From: Cymbidium sinense
Taxonomy: Eukaryota > Streptophyta > Magnoliopsida > Asparagales > Orchidaceae
Direction of reading: 5' to 3'
DNA: 64,000 nt
NCBI GenBank assembly: GCA_021442155.1
Contig: CM038222.1
Coordinates: forward strand, 60,176,266-60,240,265
The notes under the pieces: model-generated
Told to the model about the DNA's origin: nothing
Database searches by the model: none
The model's input: the letters and a program-made list of their open reading frames with translations, nothing else
In this document: positions 38,749 through 50,954 of the stretch, in pieces
How positions within the stretch are numbered: the stretch's first letter is position 1
Layout: every line of letters begins with the position of its first letter
Made by a program: the position numbers and the translations under genes

Positions 38749-39900
38749 ATGGTTGTTATTCTTATGTCTTGTGAGGGTCGCTCTGAAGATCGCTCAAAGG
38801 ATGGAGGATTGAACGAAATTCTTACGCGAGAGAAGAACAAGTTTCCGCACGTCTCAAAGATAATCCGGATTTTCTTCCCGAGAATGATTACCCGAATGCC
38901 GGATCAACAAGTAGAGAACCCTTGGCACCACATCCGATGTGAACTTCGATACCGCCGCTCTACTCACCCCACATGAATGGCTCGCCTCAGACGGTGAAAC
39001 TCCACGCCACCTTATACGCGATGAACTACGACGACTGGTGTAGGAAGAGTTCCCGGCAAACAATCTGAATGATCCATTCTTCCGCCGCCTCTTCCAAAAC
39101 TCGTCCCCGCTCGTTGAGATCATCTCGCACATACCCGACGAGAGATTCAAGCTTCCCAAAGATGGACCCTTACGATGGCACAACCGATCCAGACGAGCAT
39201 ATCGATCACTTTCGAACGATCATGCACATTCGGTAAATGACTGCTTGTGTCGTATTCCCCGACTCTCAAAGGACGCTCAGATTGGTTCTATTCGCCACCA
39301 AGGGTCCGGATCATTTGGAGACCTCGCCATTTTTTTGTAGAACGCTCTCGCAACAAGAGAATCATCGAGATTCATTACATCGAATCCGCCGTAACGATGG
39401 AGAGTCCTCAAAGAATACTTCCGAGGTTCTCCTCTCAAGCCCAGATACCGTGAGTAGATCCGTAACTTTGAGGGCTTTCTGAGGACTCCCAGATACTTCT
39501 ATTCATCATTAATGCGGAGAGCCCATTCCTATGCGACTGTCCACCGAATAGAGGCACAAATCACCGACAAGCTATCGCTCATGCAATGCTTGAACCACAA
39601 GCAAGAAGAAGGTTCCCAAAGGTGATGTTCAAACATCTCGTAAAAGAAGAGAGGCCGAGAACTTCCCCAAAACCTCCTCGCCAAATGACTGATGACTCAA
39701 TCGAGAGGAAATATACGGCTCAACACATCATGCGCAACATCCTACCGGCTATTCAGAAGAGGATAGCGCCAAGTGGCCGCACCTTTAAAGCTGAATTGGA
39801 AATCAAGAGAAATTTCGCCACTTTCACCGCAGGGCACACCAATCAAGAGTGCCACCAATCAAGGAGGAGATTAAAAGACATCGTGGGTATCTAGGCCGCT
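38749..39900 (+). pseudogene. gag remnant
   Basis: Structural nucleocapsid polyprotein that would package element RNA in cytoplasmic particles. Pieces visible across shifted frames are FKLPKMDPYDGTTDPDEHID (ending near 39210), the retrotransposon-gag core signature of plant Ty3/gypsy elements, and a C-terminal PPIKEEIKRHRGYLGRF (39849-39899) that follows a degraded CxFH...HxxxxC zinc-knuckle region (about 39805-39850). At least four frameshifts or stops separate the pieces. The pre-39000 part is unassigned. Confidence 0.7.
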
Positions 39901-40059
39901 TTTATACAAAACCAACCCACTGCTCAAAGAAATGCCGGGGCAACCAGCTGAGGAACCGCCAAGCTGGCCTGAGAGATAGAAACAATTGTAGAGGGCCTGT
40001 TATTCAAATTAAATATTCATTGCCACTTCAAGAGCCGAGCAGTAATACGTAACTGAACG

Positions 40060-40330
40060 AAGCAATGCACCTTTGATGATTTAGATCTAGAGGGCTTCAT
40101 CCACATCAAGATCCCTTGTCATTGTCGCGGGGTCGTGATCCATGCTTCAATATTAAGGATATTGATCGACAATGGGAGTTAGGTTGATGTTCTTTTACTC
40201 CACTTTCCTTAGCATGGGTATAGAAGAGAAGCTTCAACCCGCGGCGGTCCACTGTATGGATTTGATAATCGATGGTATTAGTGGAAGGGACAATCGGTCT
40301 TCCGTAACTCTTGGAGAATTTCCCGACAAC
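40060..40330 (+). pseudogene. Aspartic protease remnant
   Basis: The active-site triad appears as ILIDNGS at 40159-40179 followed by a stop and VDVL, where related elements have a D-x-G-S core. Downstream, in another frame, ends a typical strand with GEFP near 40313-40325. The protein would cleave Gag-Pol. It is too broken to be active. Confidence 0.55.
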
Positions 40331-40737
40331 CCATACAATTTATTGTAGTCAGTGCGATTCAGCGATAATGCAATATTTGGGAGACCTCTCGATATTCGTT
40401 CACATCGCCTCACCTCAAGATGAAATTCCGACACCGGGGCATTGGCATGGTAAGTGGGAATCAACGATAACAAGCGTGCTATATCAAGCAAGCCCGACCA
40501 TTTACGTACCCTCAACATCAAGAACTTGACTACGAGATGAGGATGCCTCAAAGGGCTTCTCCGGTTGAAGATGTAATTTGTCTTCCTATCTCAGTTGATC
40601 CATCGCGAAAGGTGAAGGTGGGATCATTCTGTGTCGAGAAATCGAATCGTAGATTTTTCGTAAAATCAAGACATCTTTGCACGGGCGCATCTCGATGCGG
40701 GCATTGACCCGGGAAGTCATTACGCACTCCCTCAAAG

Positions 40738-41330
40738 TTGACTCAACCTACAAGCGGTGATACTGAAGAAAAGAACCGAGCGATTGCAGGTCATAGAACA
40801 AGAAATCACCAAACTTACGGAAAGTTCATTCGAAGTCTACTACACGGTTGGCTAACGTCTGTTAGTCGAGAAGGCCAAGTTCTGGAGAATGTGCATCGAC
40901 TACGACCTTGTCGTGCATGCTCAAAAGATAGCTTCCCCTTCCGTATCGACCAACTAGTTGATGCGACATCAGGACATCAGATGCTGAGCTTCATGGATGC
41001 CTATTCTGGCTACAATCAAATCAGGATGAACAAAAAAGATGAGGAAGCAACATCCTTCCAAATAGATAAGGGACTATCTTCTCGAGGTCATGCCATTGGA
41101 CTAAAAATCTTTGGAGCAACATATCAGCGCCTTATGAATAAGATCTTCAAGGATCTTATAGGGCACAATATGGAGGTGTATGTTGATGATATCTTTGGTG
41201 AAGAGACTTGGAAATATCACAGCATATTTCTGATCTGCAATAGTGCTTTGACATTCTTCTATAAGATGCGGCTCAACCCAAGTGCATTTTGGAGTTTCCT
41301 CGGAAATTCCTAGGCTTCATGGTCACTCAC
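40738..41330 (+). pseudogene. Reverse transcriptase remnant (Ty3/gypsy)
   Basis: Copies element RNA into DNA. Seen in order: WRMCIDY (about 40884-40904), then in the next frame CPxDSFPxxRIDQLVDATSGH, LSFMDAYSGYNQIRM (about 40985-41030), and the catalytic YVDDI at 41179-41193. Continuation (helix after the palm, FLGF near 41305) is frameshifted. The longest uninterrupted piece is 40738-41313 (191 codons), of which about 40900-41215 is recognisable RT. Ty3/gypsy identity rests on the DAYSGYNQI and YVDDI wording. Confidence 0.85.
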
Positions 41331-41899
41331 GCGGGATAGAGGCCAACCCGAAGATAAAAGCACTCAAGGACATGTCACCTCAAGAATGATCAAGGAAGTC
41401 CAACGTTTGATGGAAGGATTGTAGCTTTATCATGATTCTTGGCATTCGGAGATAAGTATCTACCATTCTTCAAAATCTTAAGGGGTGCAGAAATGGATTC
41501 GATTAGACGGATGATGTGTCGGACTTTTGAGCAACTTGAATCTATTTAGCTTCCCCCCTCTATTATGGCTTTATCCAAGGAGAAAGGCTACATCTATCTT
41601 GTCGCTTTCTTCTCATGCGTAAGTCTGCGGTCGATACGCGAGGAGAATTCATTGCAAAACCCATTTACTATGTCAAGAAAATCCTTTCGATACCGGGGAC
41701 GCTATCCACTCCAGATAAGACAAATATCTAGTATTCTCGCACAAAATTGATCGTACTTTTCGTGCCCACACCATCAACGCCTACACTCATCTTCCATTAA
41801 GAACTATTCTCGCAAAGCCCCGATGTATCCGAAGGTTGATGAAGTGGTCTCGAGCTTGAGAGTTTGACATCCATTTTCTTCCACGCCCGATATAAAGTC

Positions 41900-42320
41900 A
41901 CAAGTGCTCGACTTCGTAGAATGTACCATCCCATCACCACCAATGACATCATTCATCACTCCATGACAAATCAATGGACATTATATGTTGATGGAGCTTC
42001 GTGTACTTCCGCAAGGGAGCAGAATTTTGCTTATCTCCCCAAGTAAAATAACTTTAGAGTACCTGCCACTAAAGTTCCGCCACCAATAATGTCGCCGAAA
42101 GTACGAGGCCCTCGTGGTGACTAAGGCTCGCCATTGACCGTGAGGTCCGTAACTTAGCCATCTACATAGACTCACGGGCCTCACAGTTGAAGGAGACTTC
42201 GAGCACCGCCATCCGCAGCGCTTCTACCGCTTTTGCAAAGTCACTTCTTGCCGTAATCGAGACCCATCGATAACTCATATTCTAAGGGAGCGTAACACGC
42301 AAAGATGCCCTCTCCAAGTT
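41900..42320 (+). pseudogene. RNase H remnant
   Basis: WTLYVDGAS at 41975-42001 is the first catalytic-aspartate strand of the plant Ty3/gypsy RNase H. Further pieces (EARxL-like near 42095 and LAIxH/NxLADALS-like near 42230-42315) are in shifted frames. It would remove the RNA template after reverse transcription. A spacer of degraded sequence with no motif I can name (41330-41900) covers the connection domain. Confidence 0.7.
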
Positions 42321-42689
42321 AGCCACAACAATGATGAGAGATCTTTTCAAGAGAAAATACATGAGGACATCCACTTTCCCAAGATTCAAGGCCCTCGGGT
42401 GATACAATCCGGAGGACCCAAAAGAATCTTCATGGATGACCGATCATGTCCTTTCTTCAAAGCGGTCTTGCCAACAGATTCACCGATGCTATCCGGCCTC
42501 CACGTAGAGCATCGAACTTCACCATAATGACTAACCAAGCTGTCCTTCTAGGGCCCTACTTAAAGTGTCTACCACCTTCTGAGGCTAACTATGCAATGCG
42601 AGAGGTTCATTCAGAATTTGTGGTGAACATTTGGGAGGAAAAGCCCTCGCCTCTCAAAATCATGAGGCAAGGTTTTACTACAATGAAGA

Positions 42690-43530
42690 AGGACGATTGA
42701 GTTTGTAAAGAAGTGTAACAAGTGTCGCCATTCCAATCTCACTCATACACCATCTAGAACTCACCACAATCCAGAGCCCGTGGCCCTTTGCTCAATGGGG
42801 GATCGATATAATGGGACCCTTTCCCATTGCCACCGGGCAACAAAATTCATAATCTCTGATTACTTCGAAGCGAACCGCTAAAAATCACCAAACAAATGCC
42901 AAGTAATTTGTCCGAAAAATATTATTTGTCATTCTTGATTCCAAAGAAAATCATCACCGATAATGGACGCAGCTTCACGTGAAAGACATTCACATCTTTC
43001 CGCCAGAGTCGATATCCGCTAATCCACATGTATCCCATCCACGCAAATGTAATCAAGTCACCAATAGACAATACTAAAAGGGCTAAAGACACGACCAAAC
43101 CATGCCGGGGCAATGGGTCAAGAACTATCCAATGTTCTTTGGCTTACCGCACTACATCAAGGACCCCTACCGAGAAACGCCACACAATCTGTGTTTTAAC
43201 CGGTGGCCGTTATTCCGACATCGGGTCCCGAGCCCTAACCCATAACTTTGATGCCGACAAAGAACGACGATAAGCTTCGATTCCATCTGATCTCCCCGCA
43301 AGAGACTCGACATGTCAAGACTGGCTTCCTATCGAAAGGATTGCTCGAGGTTTCAACCGGTAAAGACGACCAATATCCGCTGGGGACCTCGCCCCTAAGT
43401 CTCGACCGCCAGAAAAGGCCCAATGTAACAAACTCTCACCGCCAAGGCCCGATGTGGTGGTGTCTAAAATCAAGCCCCGCACGCTCAAGCTTAAGGATAG
43501 TATGGGAAGACTCTCCCACGCACTGAATGC
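42690..43530 (+). pseudogene. Integrase remnant
   Basis: Inserts element DNA into the host chromosome. Seen are a CNKCRxxS zinc-binding half (about 42706-42730), PFAQWGIDIMGPFPIATG (about 42784-42840) with the first catalytic Asp, KKIITDNGRSFT (about 42945-42980) with the second Asp, and a shifted region with PTEKRHT-like text near 43160-43190 standing in for the usual TPF.L.YG segment. Frames are broken at several points. Confidence 0.75.
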
Positions 43531-43799
43531 TACAAACCTCCGTAAGTACTACCGGATGTATCGCCTTTTTTATTCTAGTGAATGCGAAAATATTATCATC
43601 GTATGTATTGCAAATTGTTATCAATTTATCGATACTGCTTGTCATTTATTGTCCAACCTTGGCATCAAGGTGTTTGGATTTATGTTTCTATCTATGTTAA
43701 AGTTCTCATACTTATGACTTTTTTCGCTTATGCTTGCATTTTAAAACACCACTCAAGAGATATGCAACTATTGTTGTATCTCATTCGTAAGATCGATCC

Positions 43800-44120
43800 C
43801 TGTGGAATTCGACGATCTTCCTATACGTTAACATCATCGAGTAACGCCGATAAACAACCTTGGATAAGTTGGCAATCCTCTATAGACGCCTACAACTTTC
43901 CATAACAAAGTTAACATCATCGAAAGTAAACGCCCGATACACAACCTAGATAGATCGAGAGGTTCGAGAACCTCTATAAATATATTCCGCAAAGTTTGTC
44001 ATCAAGTAACGCTCTGGTAATGATCTTAGAATAGATCAAATTATCCGAAAGGGATTCCCGATGATCTCTTCTACGCCAATCTTTATCATCGAGTACACTT
44101 TGACACACAACCTAAAATAT
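43800..44120 (-). repeat. 86-bp satellite, about 4 degenerate units inside the Tat-type element
   Basis: Words cctatacgttaacatcatcg, agtaacgccgataaacaacc and ttggataagttggcaatcct match the array at 12530-14510 in the same element-relative orientation. The array sits between integrase and the antisense ORF, in the long 3' region. Confidence 0.75.
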
Positions 44121-44229
44121 TCACAAACAATTTTTTATGGATTGTTAATATTTCGCAACATACAAGTACAATCAACCGTAAATAATATACAACACCAAAC
44201 AGCAACATAAAGGAACTACAACTACGCCT

Positions 44230-45665
44230 GATGGTCTCATCAGATGATGAAGAACTATCTCGAAGTCATCCTCGTTGCCGCTAAGGGTCTGGGCTAGAAA
44301 GGACCTCAACACCAGCCTACTATGATACGCCAAGCGTGTCCCCTTCAAGAAACCCTGATGAAGCCTTCATCAACACACGCCGCCCAAAGCCTTCACCTCT
44401 ACATCATACACGTGGTCTGCCTCCAACGTGATCCTCAGATGATACTCTCAAGCCGTTTGAAGTCGTCCTCCACGCCTGTGGATCCGCTCCCGCTTCTACC
44501 CGAGATAAGTGCGCCTCTTTCTCTCAAAGCAGCCAGAATCCTCGCTTCTTGCCTCAAGACTAAACCTTCTAAAAGATCTTCGATCCTTTATGAGCAACCA
44601 ACCTCTCGTCTCCACCATTCATCCCAGTCCGCCAACTTCCCGACAAAAGAAAGAGAAGTCGCTGAGTCGCCAACTCGGCCTCTGACTCATCAAGTTGATT
44701 CTCCAACACGGACATCTTTTACTTTCTCCACATACCGCTTCTTATATTCACCATGGAGAAACTTGACCTTCACGAACTCAATTCCAAATATTCAAAGACA
44801 ATGTTCATTTTGAAGTCAAGTTCTTGCTTCTTCAGTATCTGAAATAAAAAAAAAATTATTAAGCACAAGGAAATGGGAAATAAAAGATGATGAACGCAAG
44901 AAGGATTGTTACCGCTTCTTCAAGATGTCGACCCACGCAGAATGATTCAACACGCCCTCGTGAATGAAGATCCTTGGGACGACTACGGGGGTCTCTTTTC
45001 GGTATCCGATATCACCATCACCTCTTCGCCCTTTTCCTCTTCTATCAAGACGGTCCTTCACGGAAGAAGCCGAGGACGCTTGGGAGATCTACGGAAACCT
45101 CTTTGTTGCTTTCAACGAATCGCATAAGACCGCCGATGAATAAAAGCCCCGCCAACAAAGATTCCTCCCGCACAAATTGTCGATATATCAATCTCAAATC
45201 AAGATCTTCAATATCGAATTTCGTCCACAGGATATCTTCATCACCAACTCAGGGAATGGGTAAATCTCGCCTTTCCCCATTTCAGAAGACCCCGCCATTC
45301 TTCAAAAAAGAATCGCTTGCCCAACTTGGAGGATCCTTCGTCCGAGGTCAAGTAGTACCCCGCAGTGATACGACCATGTGCATCGCAGTAAACTTGCACA
45401 TCCGCGCGAGGTAATCAGTCGCGTCACACCGCTCCTAAAAGACTATAAGTCCCATCACGATCGTCATTGCCCTGCTCGAAAGCTGGGAAATGCAAACCTC
45501 GCATGCTGACAAAATGGCAATCATCTCGGGGGATAGGGGAAAACGCAATCCCGCACCCAAACTCATCTCGTAAGTGGTGAAATACCCCGGAGGCGGAGAT
45601 TGGGCTCTATCAGACTTCTTCGGACACTTAAGAACCAAATCATTCGGAAAATAATATTTTTCCAA
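44230..45665 (-). pseudogene. Antisense ORF in the Tat-type element (putative gypsy-type transposon / Transposase_28-like)
   Basis: On the strand opposite to pol. The N-terminal part (45435-45665) begins with an ATG and reads FPNDLVLKCP, SPPPGYFTTYEMSLGAGLRF, PLSPEMIAIL, resembling the plant family labelled putative gypsy type transposon (Transposase_28), whose hallmark is SPPPG.F..YE...AGLRFPL. A second piece (about 45270-45380) reads YYLTSDEGSSKLGKRFFFEEW, again typical. The 3' part toward 44320 has Glu/Arg/Leu-rich text in changing frames that could be the usual coiled-coil tail. Function is unknown; extra ORFs, often antisense, are described for Tat-lineage elements. Broken by several frameshifts. 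Confidence 0.5.
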
Positions 45666-45815
45666 GCATCAATGTGTCTCGTGATCGACCAATGAATCTT
45701 CGCCCTCCCATTTTTAGAAGGTTCGTCCGCCTCACAAGTGGTCTGATCTCTTTCAAAAGATTCTCACCCATCTACAAACACCCAACTCGCATCGAGATAA
45801 AAATTATTCCAAGGA

Positions 45816-46050
45816 GAGTGCCCAAACTCCCACCGTGGGAGGGCTATGCACTCAGCTGGTGGAGATGAGGAGGTGATCCAAGAAGAGTGCCCAAACTCCC
45901 ACCGGGGATGCACACTGCACTGGTGGAGATGAGGAGGTGAGGTTGATCCAAGAAGAGTGCCCAAACTCCCACCGTGGGAGGGCTATGCACTGCTCTGGGG
46001 TAGGTGGATCCAAAAAGAGTGCCCAAACTCCACCTGGGGAGGCTACTCTA
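45816..46050. repeat. 62-70 bp minisatellite, 4 units
   Basis: gagtgcccaaactcc starts at 45816, 45885, 45955 and 46017 (periods 69, 70 and 62), each followed by caccgtgggagggctatgca and a ggtggagatgaggagg-like tail. It lies upstream of the antisense ORF start. Frames on the minus strand (45764-46136) are repeat artefacts. Confidence 0.85.
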
Positions 46051-46747
46051 AGAGGAGAAGAGGAGATGAGGTGTGCCTTCCCCCTGTGGGTTTTATAGAC
46101 CCCTTCTAGGGCAAAAAACCGCCTAAAACCGCTCAAACCGCCAAAACCGCCATTCGCTCAGGGCGCTCGCGCCATCTACATAGGCTAAGCCATATACTCA
46201 TGACCAACAAGGCCTGATCTGTCGACTGCCACCGCGGGTCTGCCCGCTGCCGAACGCTGTGGGCCAACCACGGGCGCTGGCGCCGAACGCGCCGGGCCGA
46301 ACGCTGTCAAGAATCAGTCGCCGAACTGCTGACCATGCAAGCACCGCTGGTCGCGAATCACGGCCACGGTCTGAACCGCCCTACCATGCTGGCTTCTCTC
46401 ATGATCAAGAATTCGCAGACTCATACTGAATTCCGACCCGCTTCCTGCTCATGGACTCACGGCCTGACATACCGCCACATTTCAAGGTTCATGCAAGGCG
46501 GCTCATGGCCGCTTACGTATACATGAAGGCCGCCATAGCGCTCATGAAGCTCCTCGCATGGATCCTCAGAATCTCACCCGCATACCTACACGATTTGCCC
46601 CGCACGCCTTCCCGAAGTTATAATTGTTCTATGAAGATCTCTCAAAATGCGCAATTGATGGACTCTCAAATTTCATTGAAGAATTTGCTATTTTCAAGAT
46701 TGACATATATTTTGATGATCGAGATAATGTCACCCAAAAATAGCAAC
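46051..46747 (+). other. 3' internal segment of the Tat-type element
   Basis: Contains ttttatagaccccttctagg, gcaaaaaaccgcctaaaacc and a CpG-rich stretch (46145-46320). It ends with gaagaatttgctattttcaag, gatgatcgagataatgtcac and ccaaaaatagcaac before the LTR. This is collinear with 15640-16222 of the non-autonomous element and probably includes the polypurine-tract region. Confidence 0.6.
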
Positions 46748-47590
46748 CGATACATCCTCGTAAAATTAACTGATCAAGACGAATCTCAAGGCATTTTAAA
46801 TGCTTCATCTAATCACCGATTTCAAAGAAGTTTTACAAATAACCGACTGCCTCGATGAGACTAACATAAGAACATCAAGCATACCGATCCGAAGCTCGAA
46901 TCGACTCGTGATCAAGCTTATGAGCATGAAAATGGATCCTCAGCCTGGTCACCAAAATCGACATATAGTCGATCGAGCGCTCGAATTAATCCAACGAATC
47001 CAAGATCACCCAATTCACATCATTAAGGCACCTGCATCATCAAAATACACCGCTGATCGGGGGATCGCGATCGTCCATGGGAGTGGTTGGAGTTTTCCAT
47101 GAATTTACAAGGCCCGCCCCCAAAAAATCTATAAATAGAGCCTCATTCTCACCTTGGGAGGACCGAATATTAAGACTGTGAGAGCTCGAGAACCACCTGG
47201 CCGACCTTGACGCCAACGACTCTATCACCACCAAGCAATACCAAGAAGTACCAAGATCGGGAGTTTCGCCTCTGGCGGGAAAAGACTGCCTCTCCTTTCT
47301 CCTCAAGATCAAGAGCTCCCGTAAGATCGCTTTTGGGAAACTTCTCCTTGGGATGGAGAGTTGACCGATATTTTTCTACACTCGGAATATTGTCACCAGA
47401 ACATCTTCTTCTCCAACTAACGGTAAGCGACTCAGATCTTTGAACACATAGTGAAAGTTCTACGGCAGTAAGGCTGATTTTTTCCCTTAACGGGTTTTCC
47501 ACGATAACCCCCGTGTTCATATCCCCGCCAGTGTGTTGGATAATTGCCAGAAGATCTGATCTACCTAATAAAATTCTCTAGCATGCAACA
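46748..47590 (+). repeat. 3' LTR of the Tat-type element, TATA at 47130-47137
   Basis: Starts cGATACATCCTCGTAAAATT (first base mutated from T) and ends TAGCATGCAACA. It aligns with 37885-38702 throughout the first 750 bp with many short deletions, mostly in CpG-rich spots. Frames on the minus strand at 47040-47520 are not conserved. Confidence 0.8.
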
Positions 47591-47595
47591 ACTAT

Positions 47596-48423
47596 ATTGG
47601 TAAAATTATAAATTAATATCCTTATCATACCCTTTGATTTACTGTTTATTAGCATAAAATGAGGCATAACATTATAGAAATCTACGTCTATAATTATCTA
47701 AAAAAATAACAGTGGAATTACTACGATAAAAACTACTATCTAAAAGTTATTATGAGTACTATAATTTTTTTTAAAAGTTATATCATAATTTTTTGGCAGC
47801 TACTACACTCAATGAAGTCAGGTTAAAAAATATAATTTTTTCATCATAAATTTTTCAAAATATGATCAAAACAGTACTCTTAAACGATAATATTGTGAGT
47901 TTTTATACTGCACCACCATCGTATCATTGCTCCATACATAGCCTACATTGTTATAATCAAGCTATGCAAGATACATTACATTATAATTATTCTCACAAAA
48001 TCATTTATTCTACTTAAAAGTATATTATAATACACATTAACATTATATAAAATATAAAACATAATAAAAATTACACAATAAATATTACACTCCTGAAATT
48101 TGAGAAATATTAATATTGATAAGAATCTTATAATTTAAAAATATTGAACTGCTATTACAGTAATTTAAAATTCACATTTCTCAATATAAAATAGAATATT
48201 ACAAGATTATTTGTGTTCAGATCCAACCTTATATATTTCTACTCTCTGTAAAATCTCCTCTGCTAAGTACCCACATAAAAATTTATTAACAAAGATGTCA
48301 AATAATTGGGTTTTAAAAAAGTGAGAATCTATCTTCATTTTTTTTTCTTTTTTTCAATATAAATAAACAGTAAAGGTGCACAGATATTTTTTAAAAATAC
48401 TAAAAAAATCATAAGTCTTAATC

Positions 48424-48459
<36 letters not shown>

Positions 48460-49690
48460 GTAATAACTGAGAAAACGATAAAATGTGTAATGCCATGAAA
48501 AGTTGTGTAGGAGATAGCTCATGGCATGATACGAGCTCCAAAAAAATATGATAATATATGTAAAAGCATAATTAACTTAATAGATAAATAAATAAATATC
48601 AAAAAAATATGAAAATGAATAATACATAATTAAAATTCTGAGCAAATATTTATCAAATTTTTTTTTGCAATGATTATTTATATTGTCTTCCGAAACAACA
48701 AAGAGACGGAAAAAAAAAAAAGGTGCAAGTTCAAATTAAAAGGCTCACAACTCGATCGGGAGCCTAGAATTTCTAAGATGTAACTTCCCATTTGGAGCTA
48801 TTGGGTCCCCTTTGAAGCCATTTAAACCCGTGTATTAACCCATCCCAACAACCTCGAAGCCACCGCATTCGTTACAAATTAGAGGTGGTGCTTCGAGGTA
48901 CTGAGTTCGGCAACCACATCGTCTGACACTAATATACAAAAAGATGTGAACTTATCATCAATTTCACATTGTGGGACTAAAAACGTTTCAATTATAATTT
49001 AATCAGCGCCTGAAGCTAACTTTGCTTAATTCTGCGTCCAATCAACAGAGTGCCTATTCATTCTTATAAATTATTTATTTTGCGACTCACGACGTATTAA
49101 TCGACCATTGATTTATAACAAAACATGAAAGCATTTTTATAGAAGCACGGACGATAATAGAGTAAACTTTAATTAAAATAACGCCCTCAAGATGTCATCA
49201 TCATTCATCCAAAATAATCAATGTTTTAAGTTATCATAAATTTTGAAAAGAATAATCATGTGTAATATTTTATCATCGACGGGTCCCGTTTGGGGCAGTC
49301 GTGTCAGTGCGGTGAGGGTTGAATCGCACTGCAGAGCGATTAAGCCAGCTGTGTTTTGAAGAAGTTGCTGCGAGAAAGTTGTGTTTTCCAATCAAACATG
49401 ATAGAATGCGGTGACTATCAAAAATTAAAGTTTGACTTTTTAAAATTAAAAAAAAATTAATATTCATCACAGCTTCTTAGATAGTAGTTTTTTTTTTTTG
49501 CAACAACTTCACCACTATTTTTTTAAAAAGGTTGAAATTATAAATCTACTTGACATGTGTTCCTCATGATATTTTGTGCAAGTCATGCCTCTATGATTTT
49601 GGTATTTTTTTCTGGGAGTTCTAATACTTATGCTTTGAAGACTAATGTGAGAATGGTAGTTTCTATACTTATAAAATTTAGTAGTTGTTG
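47596..49690. repeat. Block b, copy III, right part
   Basis: Resumes the block b text (taaaattataaattaatatc) and matches 7810-9200 and 57055-58800; 49400-49690 matches 58740-59030 and 21730-21850. It includes an AT microsatellite at 48429-48457. No gene is seen. Confidence 0.7.
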
Positions 49691-49692
49691 CA

Positions 49693-50714
49693 TGCCAGAA
49701 ATCTAATTTTGGTAGAGTAAAATTTTATGTCTTAGCATTGAGAAATCCACACAATAGATATTTAAGAGAGAACGAGAACCCGATTTTACGAAAAATTCCA
49801 AAAGATAAAAAAAATCGCTTTCCCAAGAAAAAAAATGTTCTACTATATGTTTGTTTTGAGTACAAAATTTTAGTTTTTTTTCGATAATGGATTACGAGTA
49901 GAGAGAAAGCTCGATAACGAAAATTCCGTAATCATGGATATATATACAATAGTTGGTTGAAAGATGCAATAATGAATAACGACGGCCACAATGATGATCC
50001 GACGACCGTTAGCAATAACGACGACGGTGGTACAATAAGTCGACGCTGACGGCCGCACGGTGACCAATAGAGGTGGTCGACGGCGGCGGTCGGCGGTGAC
50101 CAACGACGATGGTCGACGGCCATGATGATCGGTGGCGGCCGACGCGATCGCCCGCGTGGTCAGCGCGATGACCGCGAGATTCAACCGTGATGATGACGGC
50201 GATAGACGGGCGAAGGAGTGGCGATAATCGCGGCCCACGACGATGATGATCGCGGGCTGGCGGGTCCGACGACGGCCAGAAGTCACGGGCGCCGATGGAG
50301 ATAACCGACTGGTCAGCGATCGCCAATCGGTATACGACATGTTTGAGGTTCTTCTAGCCTCAAAGCTCCCTCTTCTCTTCCCTCTTCATCTCAAGAATGA
50401 GTTTTATTTATGATTAGGGATGACGCTTCAGAATACATAAAATAAAACCACTTCATCGAACTGCTCAAAATGATTCATTTGATCATCTGATGTATTTTAA
50501 GTATTTGAATGCTCAAATGAAGTTAGAATTAGAAGATCTTATGCTTGTTAGATCCGGCTCGTCAAGCCGCTCGACTTGACTATAAACACTCCATATTCAG
50601 GAGCCGATTGATGTCACAAAAATTTCAATAAGTGTTTGATCCGTTGTCTCGAGAATCGATTACTTTTCGACATAGAGATTCGGTTTCGGTAGTGGAATTT
50701 TCAATATTATATCG
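49693..50714 (-). repeat. LTR (3' LTR of a deleted element), minus strand
   Basis: In element sense it begins (C/T)GATATAATATTGAAAATTCC at 50714 and ends TTTCTGGCA at 49693. On its internal side (50715-50800) is the tttttggatgatagagataatgtcat segment that precedes 3' LTRs of this family, reverse complemented. The GGT/GAC triplet stretch is at 49970-50340, with compositional frames on the minus strand (49870-50340, 50009-50326). Confidence 0.72.
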
Positions 50715-50954
50715 CTTCTATTTTGGATGACATTATCTCTATCATCCAAAAATATATGTCAAATAACTAAAAATAACAACTTCTTCAATGAAATTTGCAG
50801 ATTCATTAACATTTGTCTGACATAACCCGGCTTAGTGACGCCCATGGGAGCATAGAAGGTGGAAATGAAGCGACGGGCGATGCGTCTGGTAGGAAGGTGA
50901 TGCTACCTGCGCAGATCGCTACGCGGCGGGTGCTCGAGTGCGGAAACGCGTGCC
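50715..50954 (-). other. Residual 3' internal segment with a CpG-rich patch
   Basis: 50715-50800 is element 3' interior. 50800-50954 is an unusually GC-rich patch (gcctatgggagc-, gcgacgggcgatgcgtctgg-, ctacgcggcgggtgctcgag-like text) that occupies the place of the CpG-rich patches at 15800-15990 and 46145-46320. No coding match. Confidence 0.5.

Larger units (their letters stand above)
37885..47590 (+). mobile_element. Decayed Ty3/gypsy retrotransposon, Tat lineage (9.7 kb)
   Basis: LTRs at 37885-38702 (approximate end) and 46748-47590, flanked by attat (37880-37884) and actat (47591-47595), a 5-bp target duplication with one change. The undisturbed target is at about 7802 in block b copy I. 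The interior has gag, protease, RT, RNase H and integrase remnants in the Ty3/gypsy order, then a long 3' region with an 86-bp satellite, an antisense ORF and a minisatellite. A long 3' region and an extra antisense ORF are known traits of the Tat lineage. All frames are broken, so the copy cannot be active by itself. It is inserted only in copy III, so it is younger than the block duplication. Confidence 0.88.

Noticed and set aside
44322..45414. Plus-strand frames of 163 and 146 codons after integrase
   Set aside because: They are shadows of the antisense ORF, which carries the recognisable motifs on the minus strand.
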